64,000 bases of DNA from Arenicellales bacterium (GTDB lineage Bacteria; Pseudomonadota; Gammaproteobacteria; Arenicellales; JAJDZL01), in assembly GCA_951813075.1 (NCBI GenBank), contig OX638343.1, positions 2,539,999-2,603,998 of the forward strand, read 5' to 3'. Of the stretch, positions 50,316-60,971 are shown in pieces; position 1 is the stretch's first letter; each line of letters starts with the position of its first letter. A program made the position numbers and the translations under genes. Under the pieces are notes generated by a model. The model saw only the letters and a list, made by a program, of their open reading frames with translations, did no database searches and was not told the DNA's origin.

Positions 50316-52241
50316 ATGGATGAAACGCAAAAAGGCATGCCAGAATCAGAAAGCGGAATCAATATGAGTCGGTATGACCTTCTCAAGAACATCAGTTCAC
50401 CCGCGGATCTTAGAAAATTACCCGCCAACAAGCTGAACGATGTAGCGGATCAAGTGCGCGAGTACCTGATCGAAGTAACTTCAAAGACTGGCGGTCATCT
50501 CGCACCGGGGTTAGGTGCTGTCGAACTGACTGTCGTCTTGCATTACCTTTATGACACACCCTATGACAGGTTGGTCTGGGATATCGGACATCAAGCTTAT
50601 CCGCACAAGATTCTGACGGGCCGTCGCGAACAAATGCATTCAATTCGACAGCATGGCGGAATCAGTGGATTTCTCAAACGCGACGAAAGCGAATACGACT
50701 GTTTCGGTGCAGGTCACTCCAGCACGTCTATATCAGCTGCATTTGGCATGGCTAAAGCGGCTGAAACCAAAGGAGAAAACAGGAACGTAGTTGCTGTAAT
50801 TGGTGACGGTGCCATGACCGCGGGTCTGGCCTACGAGGCTTTGAATAATGCTGGTACGTCGGACACCAACCTGCTTGTTATTCTCAATGACAATGAGATG
50901 TCAATCTCTCCCAATGTCGGCGCGGTTTCCAACTATCTCGCCCGAGTGTTGTCGGGTAAGACATTCATGACCGTCCGTGAGGGTAGTATGGCGGTGTTGA
51001 GTACGGTTCCACCGGTTAAAGAACTGTCAAGTCGAGTCGAGTCGCACACGAAGGGTATGTTTCTTCCCAGCTCACTGTTCGAAGAACTTGGGTTTTACTA
51101 TGTCGGCCCGATAGACGGGCACGACGTCAAAACACTTCTGCGTACCATCAAAAATATGCAGCACATCAAGGGTCCGAGATTTTTGCATATTATCACGCAG
51201 AAAGGCAAGGGGTTTGATCCTGCAGAGGCAGACCCTTTGGTCTATCATGGCGTGGTGCCATTTAATCCGGCAACTGGAAAGATGGAAAAAAAATCCGGAG
51301 GTGGTGCAGTTTCCTATACCCAGGTGTTCAGCAAGTGGCTGTGCGACATGGCGGAGAAGGACGATAGGGTGGTAGGCATAACACCTGCTATGCGGGAAGG
51401 TTCGGGATTGGTGGAATTCGAGAAACGATTTCCGGAGCGTTATTTCGATGTTGGCATTGCAGAACAGCATTCGGTGACTTTCGCAGCCGGATTGGCATGC
51501 GAGGGAATGAAGCCGGTTGTGGCAATCTACTCAACATTCCTGCAACGTGCCTATGACCAGCTGATACATGATGTTTGCGTACAAAATCTGGATGTGATGT
51601 TTGCACTGGATAGGGCAGGTTACGTTGGTGGTGACGGCGCTACTCATGCGGGTGCATACGATTTCGCGTACATGCGGTGTATTCCAAATATGGTTGTCAT
51701 GGCGCCGTGTGACGAAAGAGAATGCCGGAACATGCTATACACGGCATACATGCATGAAGGCCCCAGTTCCGTACGATATCCCCGAGGTGCTGGTGTGGGT
51801 GTTGAACAGGAAGAAGAAATGACACAACTCGAGATCGGTAAGGCATCGGTAGAGCGGGAAGGTCACGGAACCGCAATATTATCATTCGGCAGTATGCTGA
51901 TTCATGCAATGCAGGCTGCTGAAACATTGGGTGCGACAGTTGTTAACATGAGATTTGTGAAACCAGTGGATGAGGAAATAATCTTGCGAATGGCAGACTC
52001 TCATGATTTAATCGTAACGGTTGAGGAGCATGTTGTCCTGGGTGGTGCAGGTTCCGCAGTAAACGAAGTGCTGGCGAAATACGGCATTCTTACAAGAACG
52101 GTTAATTTGGGATTGCCTGACCAGCACGTCGATCACGGCGTACCCAAACTGGTCTTTGCCGAGCATGGAATGGATGCCGATGCAATCATTCGACAGGTTG
52201 GATTGATCAGAGATCAAGACATCAAGGAGTATGCAACGTAA
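50316..52241 (+). CDS. dxs: 1-deoxy-D-xylulose-5-phosphate synthase
   Basis: The first enzyme of the MEP isoprenoid pathway, a thiamine diphosphate-dependent transketolase relative. Visible are [19 protein letters not shown] near residue 60, [16 protein letters not shown], the ThDP/Mg site [19 protein letters not shown] near residue 162, DIGIAEQHS-like [16 protein letters not shown] and [16 protein letters not shown]. The length of 641 residues is normal, with a slightly extended N-terminus; a second ATG sixteen codons in (MSRYDLL) would also fit. It follows ispA after 19 bases and shares one base with folE2 (TAATG). Confidence 0.95.
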   Translation: MDETQKGMPESESGINMSRYDLLKNISSPADLRKLPANKLNDVADQVREYLIEVTSKTGGHLAPGLGAVELTVVLHYLYDTPYDRLVWDIGHQAYPHKILTGRREQMHSIRQHGGISGFLKRDESEYDCFGAGHSSTSISAAFGMAKAAETKGENRNVVAVIGDGAMTAGLAYEALNNAGTSDTNLLVILNDNEMSISPNVGAVSNYLARVLSGKTFMTVREGSMAVLSTVPPVKELSSRVESHTKGMFLPSSLFEELGFYYVGPIDGHDVKTLLRTIKNMQHIKGPRFLHIITQKGKGFDPAEADPLVYHGVVPFNPATGKMEKKSGGGAVSYTQVFSKWLCDMAEKDDRVVGITPAMREGSGLVEFEKRFPERYFDVGIAEQHSVTFAAGLACEGMKPVVAIYSTFLQRAYDQLIHDVCVQNLDVMFALDRAGYVGGDGATHAGAYDFAYMRCIPNMVVMAPCDERECRNMLYTAYMHEGPSSVRYPRGAGVGVEQEEEMTQLEIGKASVEREGHGTAILSFGSMLIHAMQAAETLGATVVNMRFVKPVDEEIILRMADSHDLIVTVEEHVVLGGAGSAVNEVLAKYGILTRTVNLGLPDQHVDHGVPKLVFAEHGMDADAIIRQVGLIRDQDIKEYAT

Positions 52242-53095
52242 TGAATTTACCCGAAATCATTCCGGTACCGATAGGTCTCAAGGAAAGGTCGATCCCCGAT
52301 ATCCAGTCTAAAGTTGATACGCGGCAACTGGCGATTGATCAGGTCGGTATACGAGCGATTCGTCATCCTGTCAAAGTACGCGACCGTAGTCACGGAGAGC
52401 AATACACCATTGCGACTTTCAATATGTATGTCGGACTCCCGCACAATTTCAAAGGCACCCATATGTCGCGGTTTGTTGAAGTACTCAACGATCACGACAA
52501 CGTGATATCGATTCAGTCGTTCCGGGAGATAGTAAAAGAGGTGGCCAATAAGTTGGATTCGGAAACCAGTCGAATTGAAATGACATTTCCTTATTTCTTG
52601 GACAAGGCCGCGCCGGTGACCGGTGTGATGAGTCTTGTTGACTATGAAGTCACACTGTACGGTGACCTGGACAAGGAAGAGGTAAGCATTACAACGAGTG
52701 TCGTTGTTCCTGTCACCAGTCTCTGTCCGTGTTCGAAGGAAATTTCAGATTACGGGGCACACAATCAACGTTCGCATGTCACCATTACAGTACGAACGGA
52801 TGGGTTTGTTTGGCTTGAAGAACTGGTTCAGCTGGCAGAGAACAATGCCAGTTCACAGTTGTATGGGCTGCTCAAGCGACCGGATGAGAAGTTTGTCACC
52901 GAGCAGGCTTACGATAATCCCAAATTCGTCGAGGACATGGTTCGCGATATCGCTGGCCAGTTGATCGAAGACGAAAGAATTATCGCCTATACTGTTGAGT
53001 CGGAGAATTTTGAATCCATTCACAATCACTCCGCTTATGCGAGAATTTCCGGAGTCAAGCAGGCTCAAAACGGTAGTCTCAGAATTGTTGAATAG
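52241..53095 (+). CDS. folE2: GTP cyclohydrolase I type FolE2
   Basis: The COG1469 form of GTP cyclohydrolase that makes 7,8-dihydroneopterin triphosphate for folate and queuosine, and which can use metals other than zinc. The metal and substrate region [20 protein letters not shown] near residue 163 is diagnostic, as are [20 protein letters not shown] and the C-terminal [10 protein letters not shown]. The length of 284 residues is normal. Translation is coupled to dxs through a TAATG overlap, a pairing that recurs in other gammaproteobacteria. Confidence 0.93.
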   Translation: MNLPEIIPVPIGLKERSIPDIQSKVDTRQLAIDQVGIRAIRHPVKVRDRSHGEQYTIATFNMYVGLPHNFKGTHMSRFVEVLNDHDNVISIQSFREIVKEVANKLDSETSRIEMTFPYFLDKAAPVTGVMSLVDYEVTLYGDLDKEEVSITTSVVVPVTSLCPCSKEISDYGAHNQRSHVTITVRTDGFVWLEELVQLAENNASSQLYGLLKRPDEKFVTEQAYDNPKFVEDMVRDIAGQLIEDERIIAYTVESENFESIHNHSAYARISGVKQAQNGSLRIVE

Positions 53096-53150
53096 CCGTA
53101 TTGGAGATTCAGGCTCGTATACCTGAATTTCAGGAGGTGGTTGACCTACA

Positions 53151-53642
53151 GTGAATTCAGAGGTTGATCAGGTTCTTTTGCAACGGCTCAAATCAGATCC
53201 GCCTCAAACTGTTCTGATTGTTGCTCCGCAGTTGTCACCAGTACTGCTGGAATTCTCAAAACAAGCCGAAAAACTGCAGATGACTCACGTTGCCTTTGAG
53301 AATCTCGAAAAATCAACGCATCAGCTCGAGCGATTTGAGTTTGCCGCAGTAATGGAATCAACATTCGAGCGACTTACCAATCATACTGCACAACAGTTGG
53401 TAGCACGGTTGCGAGACCTTCATGCAAAATTATTGTGGGTAGCCGTTTCGGATGGCCCGGACAGCGTATTTTGTTCGAAGGATGCGATGGCACAAGGAAT
53501 GCGGATGGTCGACCCGACAACGTTCGGCAGCAAGGATACCAAGTGGTTTGAATTCAGTCTTAGATTCTATAAACCGATCCCCAAGTGGTTGAACGCAAGG
53601 GATTGGGCGAACCCTGATAGATGGGATAAGGATCGCTGGTAG
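53151..53642 (+). CDS. small conserved-type protein of unknown function (possibly DUF6231)
   Basis: A 163-residue soluble protein without signal peptide or membrane segment. The N-terminal part (PQTVLIVAPQLSPVLLEF) looks like the first strand of a Rossmann-type fold. FAAVMESTFERLTNHTAQQL and RLRDLHAKLLWVAVSD follow, and the C-terminus is rich in Trp (KWFEFSLRFYKPIPKWLNAR, WANPDRW). This end resembles a family seen next to core genes in pseudomonads, but I cannot confirm the assignment. GTG start with AGGAGGT twelve bases upstream. It lies between folE2 and proS, 24 bases from the latter. Confidence 0.7.
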   Translation: MNSEVDQVLLQRLKSDPPQTVLIVAPQLSPVLLEFSKQAEKLQMTHVAFENLEKSTHQLERFEFAAVMESTFERLTNHTAQQLVARLRDLHAKLLWVAVSDGPDSVFCSKDAMAQGMRMVDPTTFGSKDTKWFEFSLRFYKPIPKWLNARDWANPDRWDKDRW

Positions 53643-53665
53643 CCATAGATTTTCAGGACCAAGCA

Positions 53666-55399
53666 ATGAAAACATCCAACTATTTGCTAGCAACCGTACG
53701 ACAGGTTCCAGCCGATGTGGAAATTGTCAGCCATCGGCTCATGCTAAGGGCCGGAATGATCCGTCAACTTGCTTCTGGTATCTACAACTGGCTGCCTACC
53801 GGACTACGAGTGCTGAACAAGGTAGAAAATATCGTCCGGGAAGAAATGAACCGGTCAGGTGCGCAAGAGGTTTTGATGCCGTCCGTGCAGCCAGCAGAAA
53901 TCTGGCGCGAGTCCGGTCGATGGGATTTTTTCGGCCCCGAATTGTTGCGGTTCAAGGATCGGCATGATCGTGACTTCTGCCTGGGGCCCACACACGAGGA
54001 AGTGATTACGACGCTGATCAACAACGAGGTTCACAGTTATCGCCAAATTCCGGCGAATTTCTATCAGATGCAGTGGAAGTTTCGAGATGAAGTCCGTCCG
54101 AGATTCGGAGTGATGCGTTGTAGGGAATTCTTGATGAAAGATGCATATTCATTCGATGTCGACAGGATGGGAATGGAAAAATCCTATCATGTCATGTACG
54201 ATGCCTACAGGAGAATCTTCGACAGACTGGGACTGGACTACGTAGCCGTTGAAGCCGATTCCGGCGCAATCGGAGGAAGCGTGTCTCATGAGTTTCATGT
54301 TCTGGCAGATTCTGGCGAGGATGGGATTGGCGTCAACAGCAACGCAGGATTTGCGTCGAATATTGAACTGGTACAGTTGCCGCGTTCAAGCGCGCAGCGC
54401 AACCCACCATCACAACCAATTCGAACGGTCGACACGCCAAATGTGCGGACGATTGAGCAACTGTGCGACAGTTTAGATGTAGCTGCCGACATAACACTCA
54501 AAACACTTCTCGTGCAGGGCGAGAAACAACCCGTCGCAATGGTAGTCAGAGGCGATCATGAGCTGAATCTACTCAAGGTGGAGAAAATTCAAGGCGTCGC
54601 GGTGCCTATTCAATTTCTATCGCCACAGGAGGTGGCAGCTGAGGTTGACGCTGAAGTCGGCTCAATCGGCCCGGTCAATCTGACTTCATCTTCCGATGGT
54701 TCCGAAATTCGAATCGTCGCTGACTATTCGACTGAGCCGATGTCCGATTTCGTTTGCGGTGCGAATACCAGTGAGAAACATTATGTCGGAGTCAACTGGG
54801 AACGAGATCTGGGCAATGTGGAATTTGCTGACTTGAGAAAGGCGGTTGATGGCGACCCATGTCCCGGTACACCCGAAGAAAATCTCACTGTAAAACGTGG
54901 AATAGAAGTTGGGCATGTCTTTCAGTTGGGCACGAAATACAGCGAAGCCTTTGGTGCAACTTGCATTGATACCGACGGGAAGAACGCGATCATGTGGATG
55001 GGATGCTATGGAATTGGGGTATCGCGTATCGTGGCGGCTGCGATCGAGCAGAATCACGATGCTGCGGGCATAATCTGGCCGGACTCAATTGCTCCGTTTT
55101 CAGTGTGTGTTGTACCGATCAATTATCACCAATCTGATACTGTTGCGAAGTTGTCGGATCAAATACATGACCGGCTCATCACGGCGGGTTTGGAAGTGCT
55201 GCTTGATGATCGCGATGATCGGGCAGGTGTCAAATTTAAAGATATGGATTTGCTTGGTATTCCGCATCGACTGGTCGTATCAGATCGTACGGCCGCCAAC
55301 GGTGAAATTGAGTACAAGCATCGCATTGACGAACAGGCAATCTATCTCCCCATCGAAAGTCTGGAAGCCGAGATGCTCACCCGGGTTCAGTCTGGCTGA
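53666..55399 (+). CDS. proS: proline--tRNA ligase (bacterial type with editing domain)
   Basis: A class II synthetase of 577 residues. Motif 1 region is GIYNWLPTGLRVLNKVENIV. The motif 2 region is KFRDEVRPRFGVMRCREFLMKDAYSF split by the loop near residue 140. The inserted cis-editing (YbaK-like) domain covers about residues 235-385 and includes VVRGDHELNLLKVEK and FVCGANTSEKHYVG. Motif 3 is MGCYGIGVSRIVAAAIEQ near residue 448, and the anticodon domain ends with LDDRDDRAGVKFKDMDLLG. Normal length for the bacterial form. Confidence 0.96.
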   Translation: MKTSNYLLATVRQVPADVEIVSHRLMLRAGMIRQLASGIYNWLPTGLRVLNKVENIVREEMNRSGAQEVLMPSVQPAEIWRESGRWDFFGPELLRFKDRHDRDFCLGPTHEEVITTLINNEVHSYRQIPANFYQMQWKFRDEVRPRFGVMRCREFLMKDAYSFDVDRMGMEKSYHVMYDAYRRIFDRLGLDYVAVEADSGAIGGSVSHEFHVLADSGEDGIGVNSNAGFASNIELVQLPRSSAQRNPPSQPIRTVDTPNVRTIEQLCDSLDVAADITLKTLLVQGEKQPVAMVVRGDHELNLLKVEKIQGVAVPIQFLSPQEVAAEVDAEVGSIGPVNLTSSSDGSEIRIVADYSTEPMSDFVCGANTSEKHYVGVNWERDLGNVEFADLRKAVDGDPCPGTPEENLTVKRGIEVGHVFQLGTKYSEAFGATCIDTDGKNAIMWMGCYGIGVSRIVAAAIEQNHDAAGIIWPDSIAPFSVCVVPINYHQSDTVAKLSDQIHDRLITAGLEVLLDDRDDRAGVKFKDMDLLGIPHRLVVSDRTAANGEIEYKHRIDEQAIYLPIESLEAEMLTRVQSG

Positions 55400-55489
55400 C
55401 AGCGACATTCAAGCGGTATCTGGGTCGGTGCGACGAAGTGGCAATCGCGACAAATCGATCAGGTGGTGAATCGCGGTCGCCTGCTAATG

Positions 55490-55759
55490 CTATCGAACAT
55501 AAAAACGATCGAACACTTTTTCCTGAGCGGGTTCCCATCTGACCGATCGGACATCCGATGAAGGGGTTCCGCGCCACAGTTGCGACTCAAGTTTTTCCAA
55601 GCTTTCCACACTACCTGTAGCAAGAATTTCAACAGTACCATCTTCTGCGTTTCGAACCCAGCCACGGATTCCGAGATGATTTGCGGTATCTGATACGAAT
55701 TTTCGGAACCAGACGCCTTGAACGATACCTGCGACAACCAACTTTCTGGTTTCGATCAT
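55490..55759 (-). CDS. acyP: acylphosphatase
   Basis: An 89-residue acylphosphatase that hydrolyses carboxyl-phosphate bonds. The active-site loop is VAGIVQGVWFRKFV near residue 9, with the catalytic Arg. The conserved Asn lies in IRGWVRNAEDGTVEI near residue 32. Its ATG overlaps the end of slt by four bases (ATGA), so it is read from the slt transcript. The physiological role of this family is uncertain. Confidence 0.92.
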   Translation of the reverse strand: MIETRKLVVAGIVQGVWFRKFVSDTANHLGIRGWVRNAEDGTVEILATGSVESLEKLESQLWRGTPSSDVRSVRWEPAQEKVFDRFYVR

Positions 55760-57756
55760 TCTGAAGAGCTGGCGTGCCGTATGTCCGGTACCTGGAGGTA
55801 GTCCCTGACTCGCGTACTCAGCGAGTTGTGAATCTGTTCATAAATCACAAAATTGACTAGGATATTCTTCACGTAATTTCGTGTTTCATCGAACACAATG
55901 GTTTCGACCCAGATTGCAGGGTCGGAAGCGCGAAAGGTATTTTGCCACTCTTTGGCTCTTCGCGGTCCGGCATTGTAGCCGGCAAGAGCTTGAATTGGAT
56001 TGTTGTTGGTCTGGTCAAGCAACCGCTTGAAGTAAGCCACGCCCAGCCGGATATTCAGCTCAGCGCGTTGAAGATCGTGCACGCTCGGACGTTTCAATCC
56101 ACTTCGGTTCGCCGTGATGCGAGCAGTAGATTGCATCAGCTGCATGAGTCCCGTTGCTCCGCGATCGGAACGAATATCGTGTATGAAATTACTTTCCTGT
56201 CGCATGATCGAATAGATCCATGGTTCAGGAACACCGTGTCGGATAGATTCCTTGCGAACAATTTGGGCATATGGCGATGGATGGGTGACATTCATTTGCA
56301 ATTGTGTGCGATCTGTTCGGTAGCTGGCTTGTATCGCTCCATCATGCCAACCCCAAAGATGAAACTGAATTGCCACATGATGCCAGAAGTCAGAATCATT
56401 TCGCCTGGCCGATTTAAGTCGCTTCAATTCCCGTCTGGCATAGTAGGGTTTGTTCATCACCAACCACTCGCGAATACGCGGTATAGCTGGCTCCAGCATT
56501 GTGATATCTGCGGTATGATCGAGACGGATAGATGGAACAGGTTGGTTGATCGTATAAGGAAGCTCCAGCTGATCTGCAGCGAGAAAACCGTAATAGCTGT
56601 AGTTGGTTGATAAATTCGACCATATTAGATTGGCGAGACTTTCGTCACCGATCTCATACAGCGCACGCGCCTTCCAAAATTTCCATTGAGACCGATTCGC
56701 TTCCGCGGTGGGCATAAGATCAATTGTCTGCAGAACCTGGGTCCAGTTTTCCGTCGCCAAGGCACTTCTTGCCATCAGCCGCAGAGTGTTTGTGTCTTGC
56801 ACATCATCGGGTAGATCTTGTAACCAATCGAAGGCATCCTGATGCTGTACCCAAGCCAACCTAAGTGCGATCCTCCTCTCGATTTGTGGCATTCTGTCGA
56901 CAGCGGCAAAATCGATTTCACGGAGTTTTGACCAAAACCGGGCGGTATCTCCGATATCGCGTCTGGCCATTCGGGTAATTCCGTGTTGAATCACACCTCG
57001 GCCTTCGTGTGACTGACTCCACTTGGAAATGTTCTTCCTAATGTGTTGCTGTGGTTTTTGATGCACTGCATTCAACTGTTTCGCCCAGTACCGGAATTCT
57101 TTCGAATCCAGTAATCCTGCGAGATAGTCAGTCAGTTGTCCATCGTTTCTCGCTTTGCTCAGCAGCATTCTTTCGAAAATCAGCTGGTCGTCTATGATGT
57201 CGGTATCAAATCCGTAATTGAAGACGACATCGCACTCTTCCGGTTGCGAACGGTTCACCAACCAAAGTTCATGTATGGCTTGCTCTAGCGAATTAGTGGT
57301 TAGAGTTGCTGATTTTTGTATTTTTAGCTGAATCATCGCATGGGCAACGTGACACTTCGTTTCGGTATAGGTTGAACTGGAATAGTGCTTGACAACCAGT
57401 TCCCAGTCTCCTTGACGCCTTAGTCGTTTCAGCCACCAGTTTGCGAATTTAGAAGGGACTGGGATCCCCAATTCAGAAACTATCTGAGAGATTTCTGTGT
57501 TGCTGAATTGCGATTGCGTTGCCCGCACTTCCTTTAATCGAAGATAAGGGAACAGTGGGTACGACTTCAGGCTCGGCCGCAACTGCAACCAGCTGGCGAG
57601 GTTGCCATGATCAAGGTGTCGGGCGGCTTTGATGTAGGAATTTCGTTGCTCGGTAAGAGTAAATCCCGAGTCAGCGAAGGATTCCGCCGGAATCAACAGC
57701 AGAATCATCAAGACGCAAGTGCATCGAAGGAAGGTCTTTAACGAGCAGTTCTGCAT
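55756..57756 (-). CDS. slt: soluble lytic murein transglycosylase Slt
   Basis: A periplasmic muramidase that cleaves peptidoglycan with formation of 1,6-anhydro-muropeptides. A signal peptide (VLMILLLIPAESFADS) ends near residue 29. A long alpha-helical superhelix covers residues 30-490, and the C-terminal goose-lysozyme-like domain has the catalytic Glu521 in IMRQESNF, then GATGLMQLMQSTA, AELNIRLGVAYF and ALAGYNAGP. The length of 666 residues is close to E. coli Slt70. The upstream 314 bases hold no gene. Convergent with proS. Confidence 0.94.
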   Translation of the reverse strand: MQNCSLKTFLRCTCVLMILLLIPAESFADSGFTLTEQRNSYIKAARHLDHGNLASWLQLRPSLKSYPLFPYLRLKEVRATQSQFSNTEISQIVSELGIPVPSKFANWWLKRLRRQGDWELVVKHYSSSTYTETKCHVAHAMIQLKIQKSATLTTNSLEQAIHELWLVNRSQPEECDVVFNYGFDTDIIDDQLIFERMLLSKARNDGQLTDYLAGLLDSKEFRYWAKQLNAVHQKPQQHIRKNISKWSQSHEGRGVIQHGITRMARRDIGDTARFWSKLREIDFAAVDRMPQIERRIALRLAWVQHQDAFDWLQDLPDDVQDTNTLRLMARSALATENWTQVLQTIDLMPTAEANRSQWKFWKARALYEIGDESLANLIWSNLSTNYSYYGFLAADQLELPYTINQPVPSIRLDHTADITMLEPAIPRIREWLVMNKPYYARRELKRLKSARRNDSDFWHHVAIQFHLWGWHDGAIQASYRTDRTQLQMNVTHPSPYAQIVRKESIRHGVPEPWIYSIMRQESNFIHDIRSDRGATGLMQLMQSTARITANRSGLKRPSVHDLQRAELNIRLGVAYFKRLLDQTNNNPIQALAGYNAGPRRAKEWQNTFRASDPAIWVETIVFDETRNYVKNILVNFVIYEQIHNSLSTRVRDYLQVPDIRHASSSE

Positions 57757-58070
57757 CAGACCTATCCGCTTAGCTGATACAAATTATCAAAAAAGTGCCT
57801 GAAGTAACAAGTGATAGATAGACTACCACTGACTGGCACCAAGTGGTAATCCGTCCGAGTACGATAATCGTAGTCGGGATAAGCTTCAATTCTAGGAATT
57901 TCGCAGTACGCTAAAAATCACCTGAGCCGATCCCGAATTCGGTGTTTTTTGTTGAAGAAATTATCTGACTTCGAGAAATCCGGGATGACAAGATTAATTC
58001 GCTATGACTATCGCAATCTGACAGTTGATACGGATACACGAAATCTTGTGCACCCGAACCATTTGGTGAT
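57757..58070. other. gap between slt and the LysM lipoprotein gene
   Basis: 314 bases without a recognised gene. A CCGAATTCGG palindrome at 57933-57942 is followed by TGTTTTTTG, a weak terminator candidate on the plus strand only. Confidence 0.3.
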
Positions 58071-58553
58071 TTACATATTCGATGAGCGATACTCAGTATC
58101 GGATGCTTCAATTTCTCCGATTGACCATGCGCCGCGATTTCTGGCGTGCATGACAGCGGCGTCAATCATATCGCGACTCAGATCGCGTTGAATTGACAAC
58201 TCCTGGCCAGGAAAAATCAAATCTGCATCTTCGATGCTCTTGTTGCGAGCAAAAATCAACGGCCAGCGGAATGGATCGTTGTAAATCGACGTCATTCCGG
58301 CAATCTTCCAAAGACTTTCGCCACTGGATACGACGTGGACATCATCAGAAACCATGAGCGGTTCAACCGTGACTTCCATCTCTGTCATAACTTCTTCTGT
58401 TGGTTCCTCCATGGTCGTCATCTCGGCTTCCGCTGGAGGGGTGTTACCAAAAATCGCTCGAAAAATCTGGCATCCCGACACACTGAATGTCAACAGGACA
58501 ACGAGAGCAAGTAGTCCGCCGCGAAGGCCAGTGGATTTCATTCGTTTATCCAT
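58071..58553 (-). CDS. LysM-domain lipoprotein
   Basis: A 160-residue secreted protein. The N-terminal hydrophobic segment ends in a lipobox (TFSVSGCQ, Cys28). An acidic, Glu/Met/Thr-rich linker of about 40 residues follows, then a single LysM domain near residues 72-120 with HVVSSGESLWKIAGMTSIYN, WPLIFARNKS and DLIFPGQELSI. It should be anchored in a membrane and bind peptidoglycan. GAGGTG stands about ten bases before the ATG; an internal ATG at codon 5 is also possible. The neighbouring slt gene also acts on the cell wall. Confidence 0.85.
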   Translation of the reverse strand: MDKRMKSTGLRGGLLALVVLLTFSVSGCQIFRAIFGNTPPAEAEMTTMEEPTEEVMTEMEVTVEPLMVSDDVHVVSSGESLWKIAGMTSIYNDPFRWPLIFARNKSIEDADLIFPGQELSIQRDLSRDMIDAAVMHARNRGAWSIGEIEASDTEYRSSNM

Positions 58554-59100
58554 GATTTGAAATCACCTCAAATTAAGTTTGTTTGTAATGTTGGAAATCC
58601 AGCATCCACGAATCGCTATACCCCATCATCTCAAAAAGGAACAGCCTTTGCTTATCCAAGGGACAATTATATGCGAATAAGTCAAGTAAGTTCAACAATA
58701 TGTCGCAATTATTTGCTGGTTGAATTTGGATTTCATGACATTTTTTTAGCGGATGAAATTTGAGCGGATGAAATAAAAAACTTATCGGGTCGAACCTTCT
58801 TTTCTCGTAGCTCTGCCTCGGGTTCCCTTCAACTTACGGGGTTCAGGGATAGACAAGCCCGGCAATGTAATCATCCGATTTGAATGTGTATAAAAGCGAA
58901 AGAGTTCAATTTCGAATGCCGACCGAAGTGTACGATTGAAATAAAATTTGCATAATGCACTCAAAATCACAATAATTTAGAAATATATATAGCAAGTCTG
59001 CGATATTGTTGAAAAAACGGAAAGTTGTCGGACAATAGGCTATAACTAATTCAATCGCAGGACAGTCATGTCTTGCAGTCCTTCACAGAGGTAAATAGCT
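58554..59100. other. gene-free stretch with a short tandem repeat
   Basis: AT-rich. AGCGGATGAAAT occurs twice at 58748-58759 and 58763-58774. The promoter of the rhodanese gene is probably near TATAAC at 59041, but no -35 box with proper spacing was seen. Confidence 0.35.
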
Positions 59101-59760
59101 ATGCGTAAAATCTGCATTTTGTTGTTTGGAGTTATCTCGTTTCTGACAATACCGTTGGTCGGATCAGCTGAATCCAAACCTGTAGGGATCACACCGGAAG
59201 TCATGTCGGTGCCTTTTGACATCGATGGCACAACCGTGTTGATCGAACGCAATCAGGATAACAATGCAATAGTTAATCCTGCTTTTGCAAAAACATCACG
59301 CCCCTGCCCACCATTTTGCATTCAGCCTTCTAATCTTGCAGTTGGTGTAGAGACGATCGGAGAGATCGAGGTGATCGAGTATGCGAAAGAGATGAATCTT
59401 GGTGATGAAGAGATTATTGTCATTGATTCGCGCACTCCCGATTGGGTGGACCGGGGTACCATTCCCACTGCCATGAATGTTCCATGGACCAGTTTGAATC
59501 CAGCGAAAGGTGCGACACCGATCGAAATCGCTGAAATTCTTGAAGAAGTGTTCAACGTAACCGAGAGCGAGGGATTGTTTGATTTTTCACAATGCCGAAC
59601 TGCAGTCATGTTCTGCAATGGAATGTGGTGCGGTCAGTCACCGAATAATATCAAGAATCTGCTTCGACTGGGTTACCCGGCTCACAAAATCAAGTGGTAC
59701 CGTGGCGGCATGCAGGATTGGGAGATTCTCGGATTGACGACTATTCGTCCCAATGCATAA
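59101..59760 (+). CDS. secreted rhodanese-like domain protein
   Basis: A 219-residue protein with a signal peptide (ICILLFGVISFLTIPLVGSA), so it acts in the periplasm. An N-terminal region with a Cys pair (RPCPPFCIQPSNLAVGVETI) precedes a rhodanese domain from about residue 95. IIVIDSRTPDWVDRGTIPTA is followed by the active-site loop TAVMFCNGMWCGQSPNNI, and KIKWYRGGMQDWEILGLTT ends the domain. The loop has two Cys and differs from the CxxxxR/S sulfurtransferase standard, so the substrate is unclear. Single gene with its own terminator; GAGG lies about ten bases before the ATG. Confidence 0.85.
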   Translation: MRKICILLFGVISFLTIPLVGSAESKPVGITPEVMSVPFDIDGTTVLIERNQDNNAIVNPAFAKTSRPCPPFCIQPSNLAVGVETIGEIEVIEYAKEMNLGDEEIIVIDSRTPDWVDRGTIPTAMNVPWTSLNPAKGATPIEIAEILEEVFNVTESEGLFDFSQCRTAVMFCNGMWCGQSPNNIKNLLRLGYPAHKIKWYRGGMQDWEILGLTTIRPNA

Positions 59761-59790
59761 ACGTCTGACGGTTAACTGATTCAGATAAGA

Positions 59791-59816
59791 CCGCCCGAAG
59801 CATTCACTTCGGGCGG
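59791..59816. terminator. bidirectional intrinsic terminator
   Basis: A perfect ten-base stem, CCGCCCGAAG / CTTCGGGCGG with a six-base loop, lies between the convergent rhodanese and rluD genes. TTCATTTT follows on the plus strand and TCTTATCT on the minus strand. Confidence 0.85.
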
Positions 59817-59822
59817 TTCATT

Positions 59823-60770
59823 TTAAAAATTGGCGCTCACCGCGTCTCGCTTCAGAGCGAGTAGGAGAGTCCGCATATCCTCAGGAACGCCAGCGTGCCA
59901 CTGCAACATTTCAGTGGTTGCCGGGTGGGTGACACTGAGCGTCTCGGCATGCAGTGCCTGTCGGCGAAAACCTTTCAGTGTCCGAAGCAGCGCTTCATCG
60001 GCGCCTGCCGGAATTTTCGTTCTGGTACCATATTCAGGATCTCCAACCAATGGGTGCCCCAAATGCTGGAAATGTACACGAATCTGATGGGTACGTCCCG
60101 TGTCAAGTGATACTCGTACCAGCGTATGCATTCGATAACGCGACACGATTCTGTAGTGACTAATGGCGGTTTTACCGTGACCGGTTGTCATTTTCTTTCG
60201 GTTGCGTGGATGTCTGCCGATAGGCGCATCAATCGTTCCACCGGAAATTAGCCTGCCGTCAACAATGGCAAGGTACTGACGCTTGGCTAGACGCTTCTTG
60301 AATTGCCTGACAAGAGAAAGTCGTGTCGTCTCTGTTTTTGCGACAACGAGCAGCCCCGATGTATTTTTATCGAGACGATGGACTATACCTGCGCGTGGCA
60401 ATATGTTCAACGAACTTGCATGCCTGATCAACGCGTTCAGCAGTGTTCCGTGTTGATTTCCAGCACCCGGATGTACCACCATACCCGGAGGTTTGTCGAT
60501 AACAAGTATGTGATCGTCTTCAAATACGATCTTTAGCGGAATATCCTCAGCCAGCCAGTCATGGCTCTCAGGTTGAGGGACTGCAATCCGCAGTTCTTCG
60601 CCTCCAGAAATTATCATGCGGCGCGACGGCGTGTTGTTTTCCAATTGAACCCGACCTGAATCCAACCAAGACTGGATCGTTGTTCTCGAATAGTCTGGTA
60701 ACATCAGTGCCAGCGCCTTGTCGAGTCTGTAACCGCGATATTGATCGGGTACGGATATCTCGATGTCCAA
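59823..60770 (-). CDS. rluD: 23S rRNA pseudouridine synthase RluD
   Basis: Makes pseudouridines 1911, 1915 and 1917 in helix 69 of 23S rRNA. An N-terminal S4 domain (YRGYRLDKALALMLPDYSRT) is followed by the RluA-type catalytic domain with DDHILVIDKPPGMVVHPG and the catalytic Asp in GIVHRLDKNTSGLLVVAK. TGRTHQIRVHFQHLGHPL and DPEYG complete the family pattern. No ATG is available at the N-terminus. TTG at 60770 has GAGG eight bases upstream and gives 315 residues; a TTG at 60785 would add five. Divergent from bamD, as in E. coli. Confidence 0.93.
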   Translation of the reverse strand: MDIEISVPDQYRGYRLDKALALMLPDYSRTTIQSWLDSGRVQLENNTPSRRMIISGGEELRIAVPQPESHDWLAEDIPLKIVFEDDHILVIDKPPGMVVHPGAGNQHGTLLNALIRHASSLNILPRAGIVHRLDKNTSGLLVVAKTETTRLSLVRQFKKRLAKRQYLAIVDGRLISGGTIDAPIGRHPRNRKKMTTGHGKTAISHYRIVSRYRMHTLVRVSLDTGRTHQIRVHFQHLGHPLVGDPEYGTRTKIPAGADEALLRTLKGFRRQALHAETLSVTHPATTEMLQWHAGVPEDMRTLLLALKRDAVSANF

Positions 60771-60971
60771 ATTCTGAAACCTCAACGATAGCGAATTTCA
60801 AACTTTCAGCCGGTTCGCCATCGAGATCATGATTGAGCAATCGGCAAAATTTGAGTTTGTATAATGATACCGCTAAATCCAAAGCCACCGTTGGAATGAC
60901 GACACCAGTGCAGATTTCAAATAATTCTGTGCATATATCGACCGAACAAAACCGGTAGTTTCAGGAAACCC

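Noticed and set aside
57933..57952. Palindrome CCGAATTCGG followed by Ts as a terminator
   Set aside because: The palindrome leaves no loop and pairing with the upstream CACC requires a large bulge; no gene ends just upstream on that strand.
58782..58970. 62-codon minus-strand frame near the LysM gene
   Set aside because: No ribosome-binding site, no homology recognised, AT-rich spacer composition.
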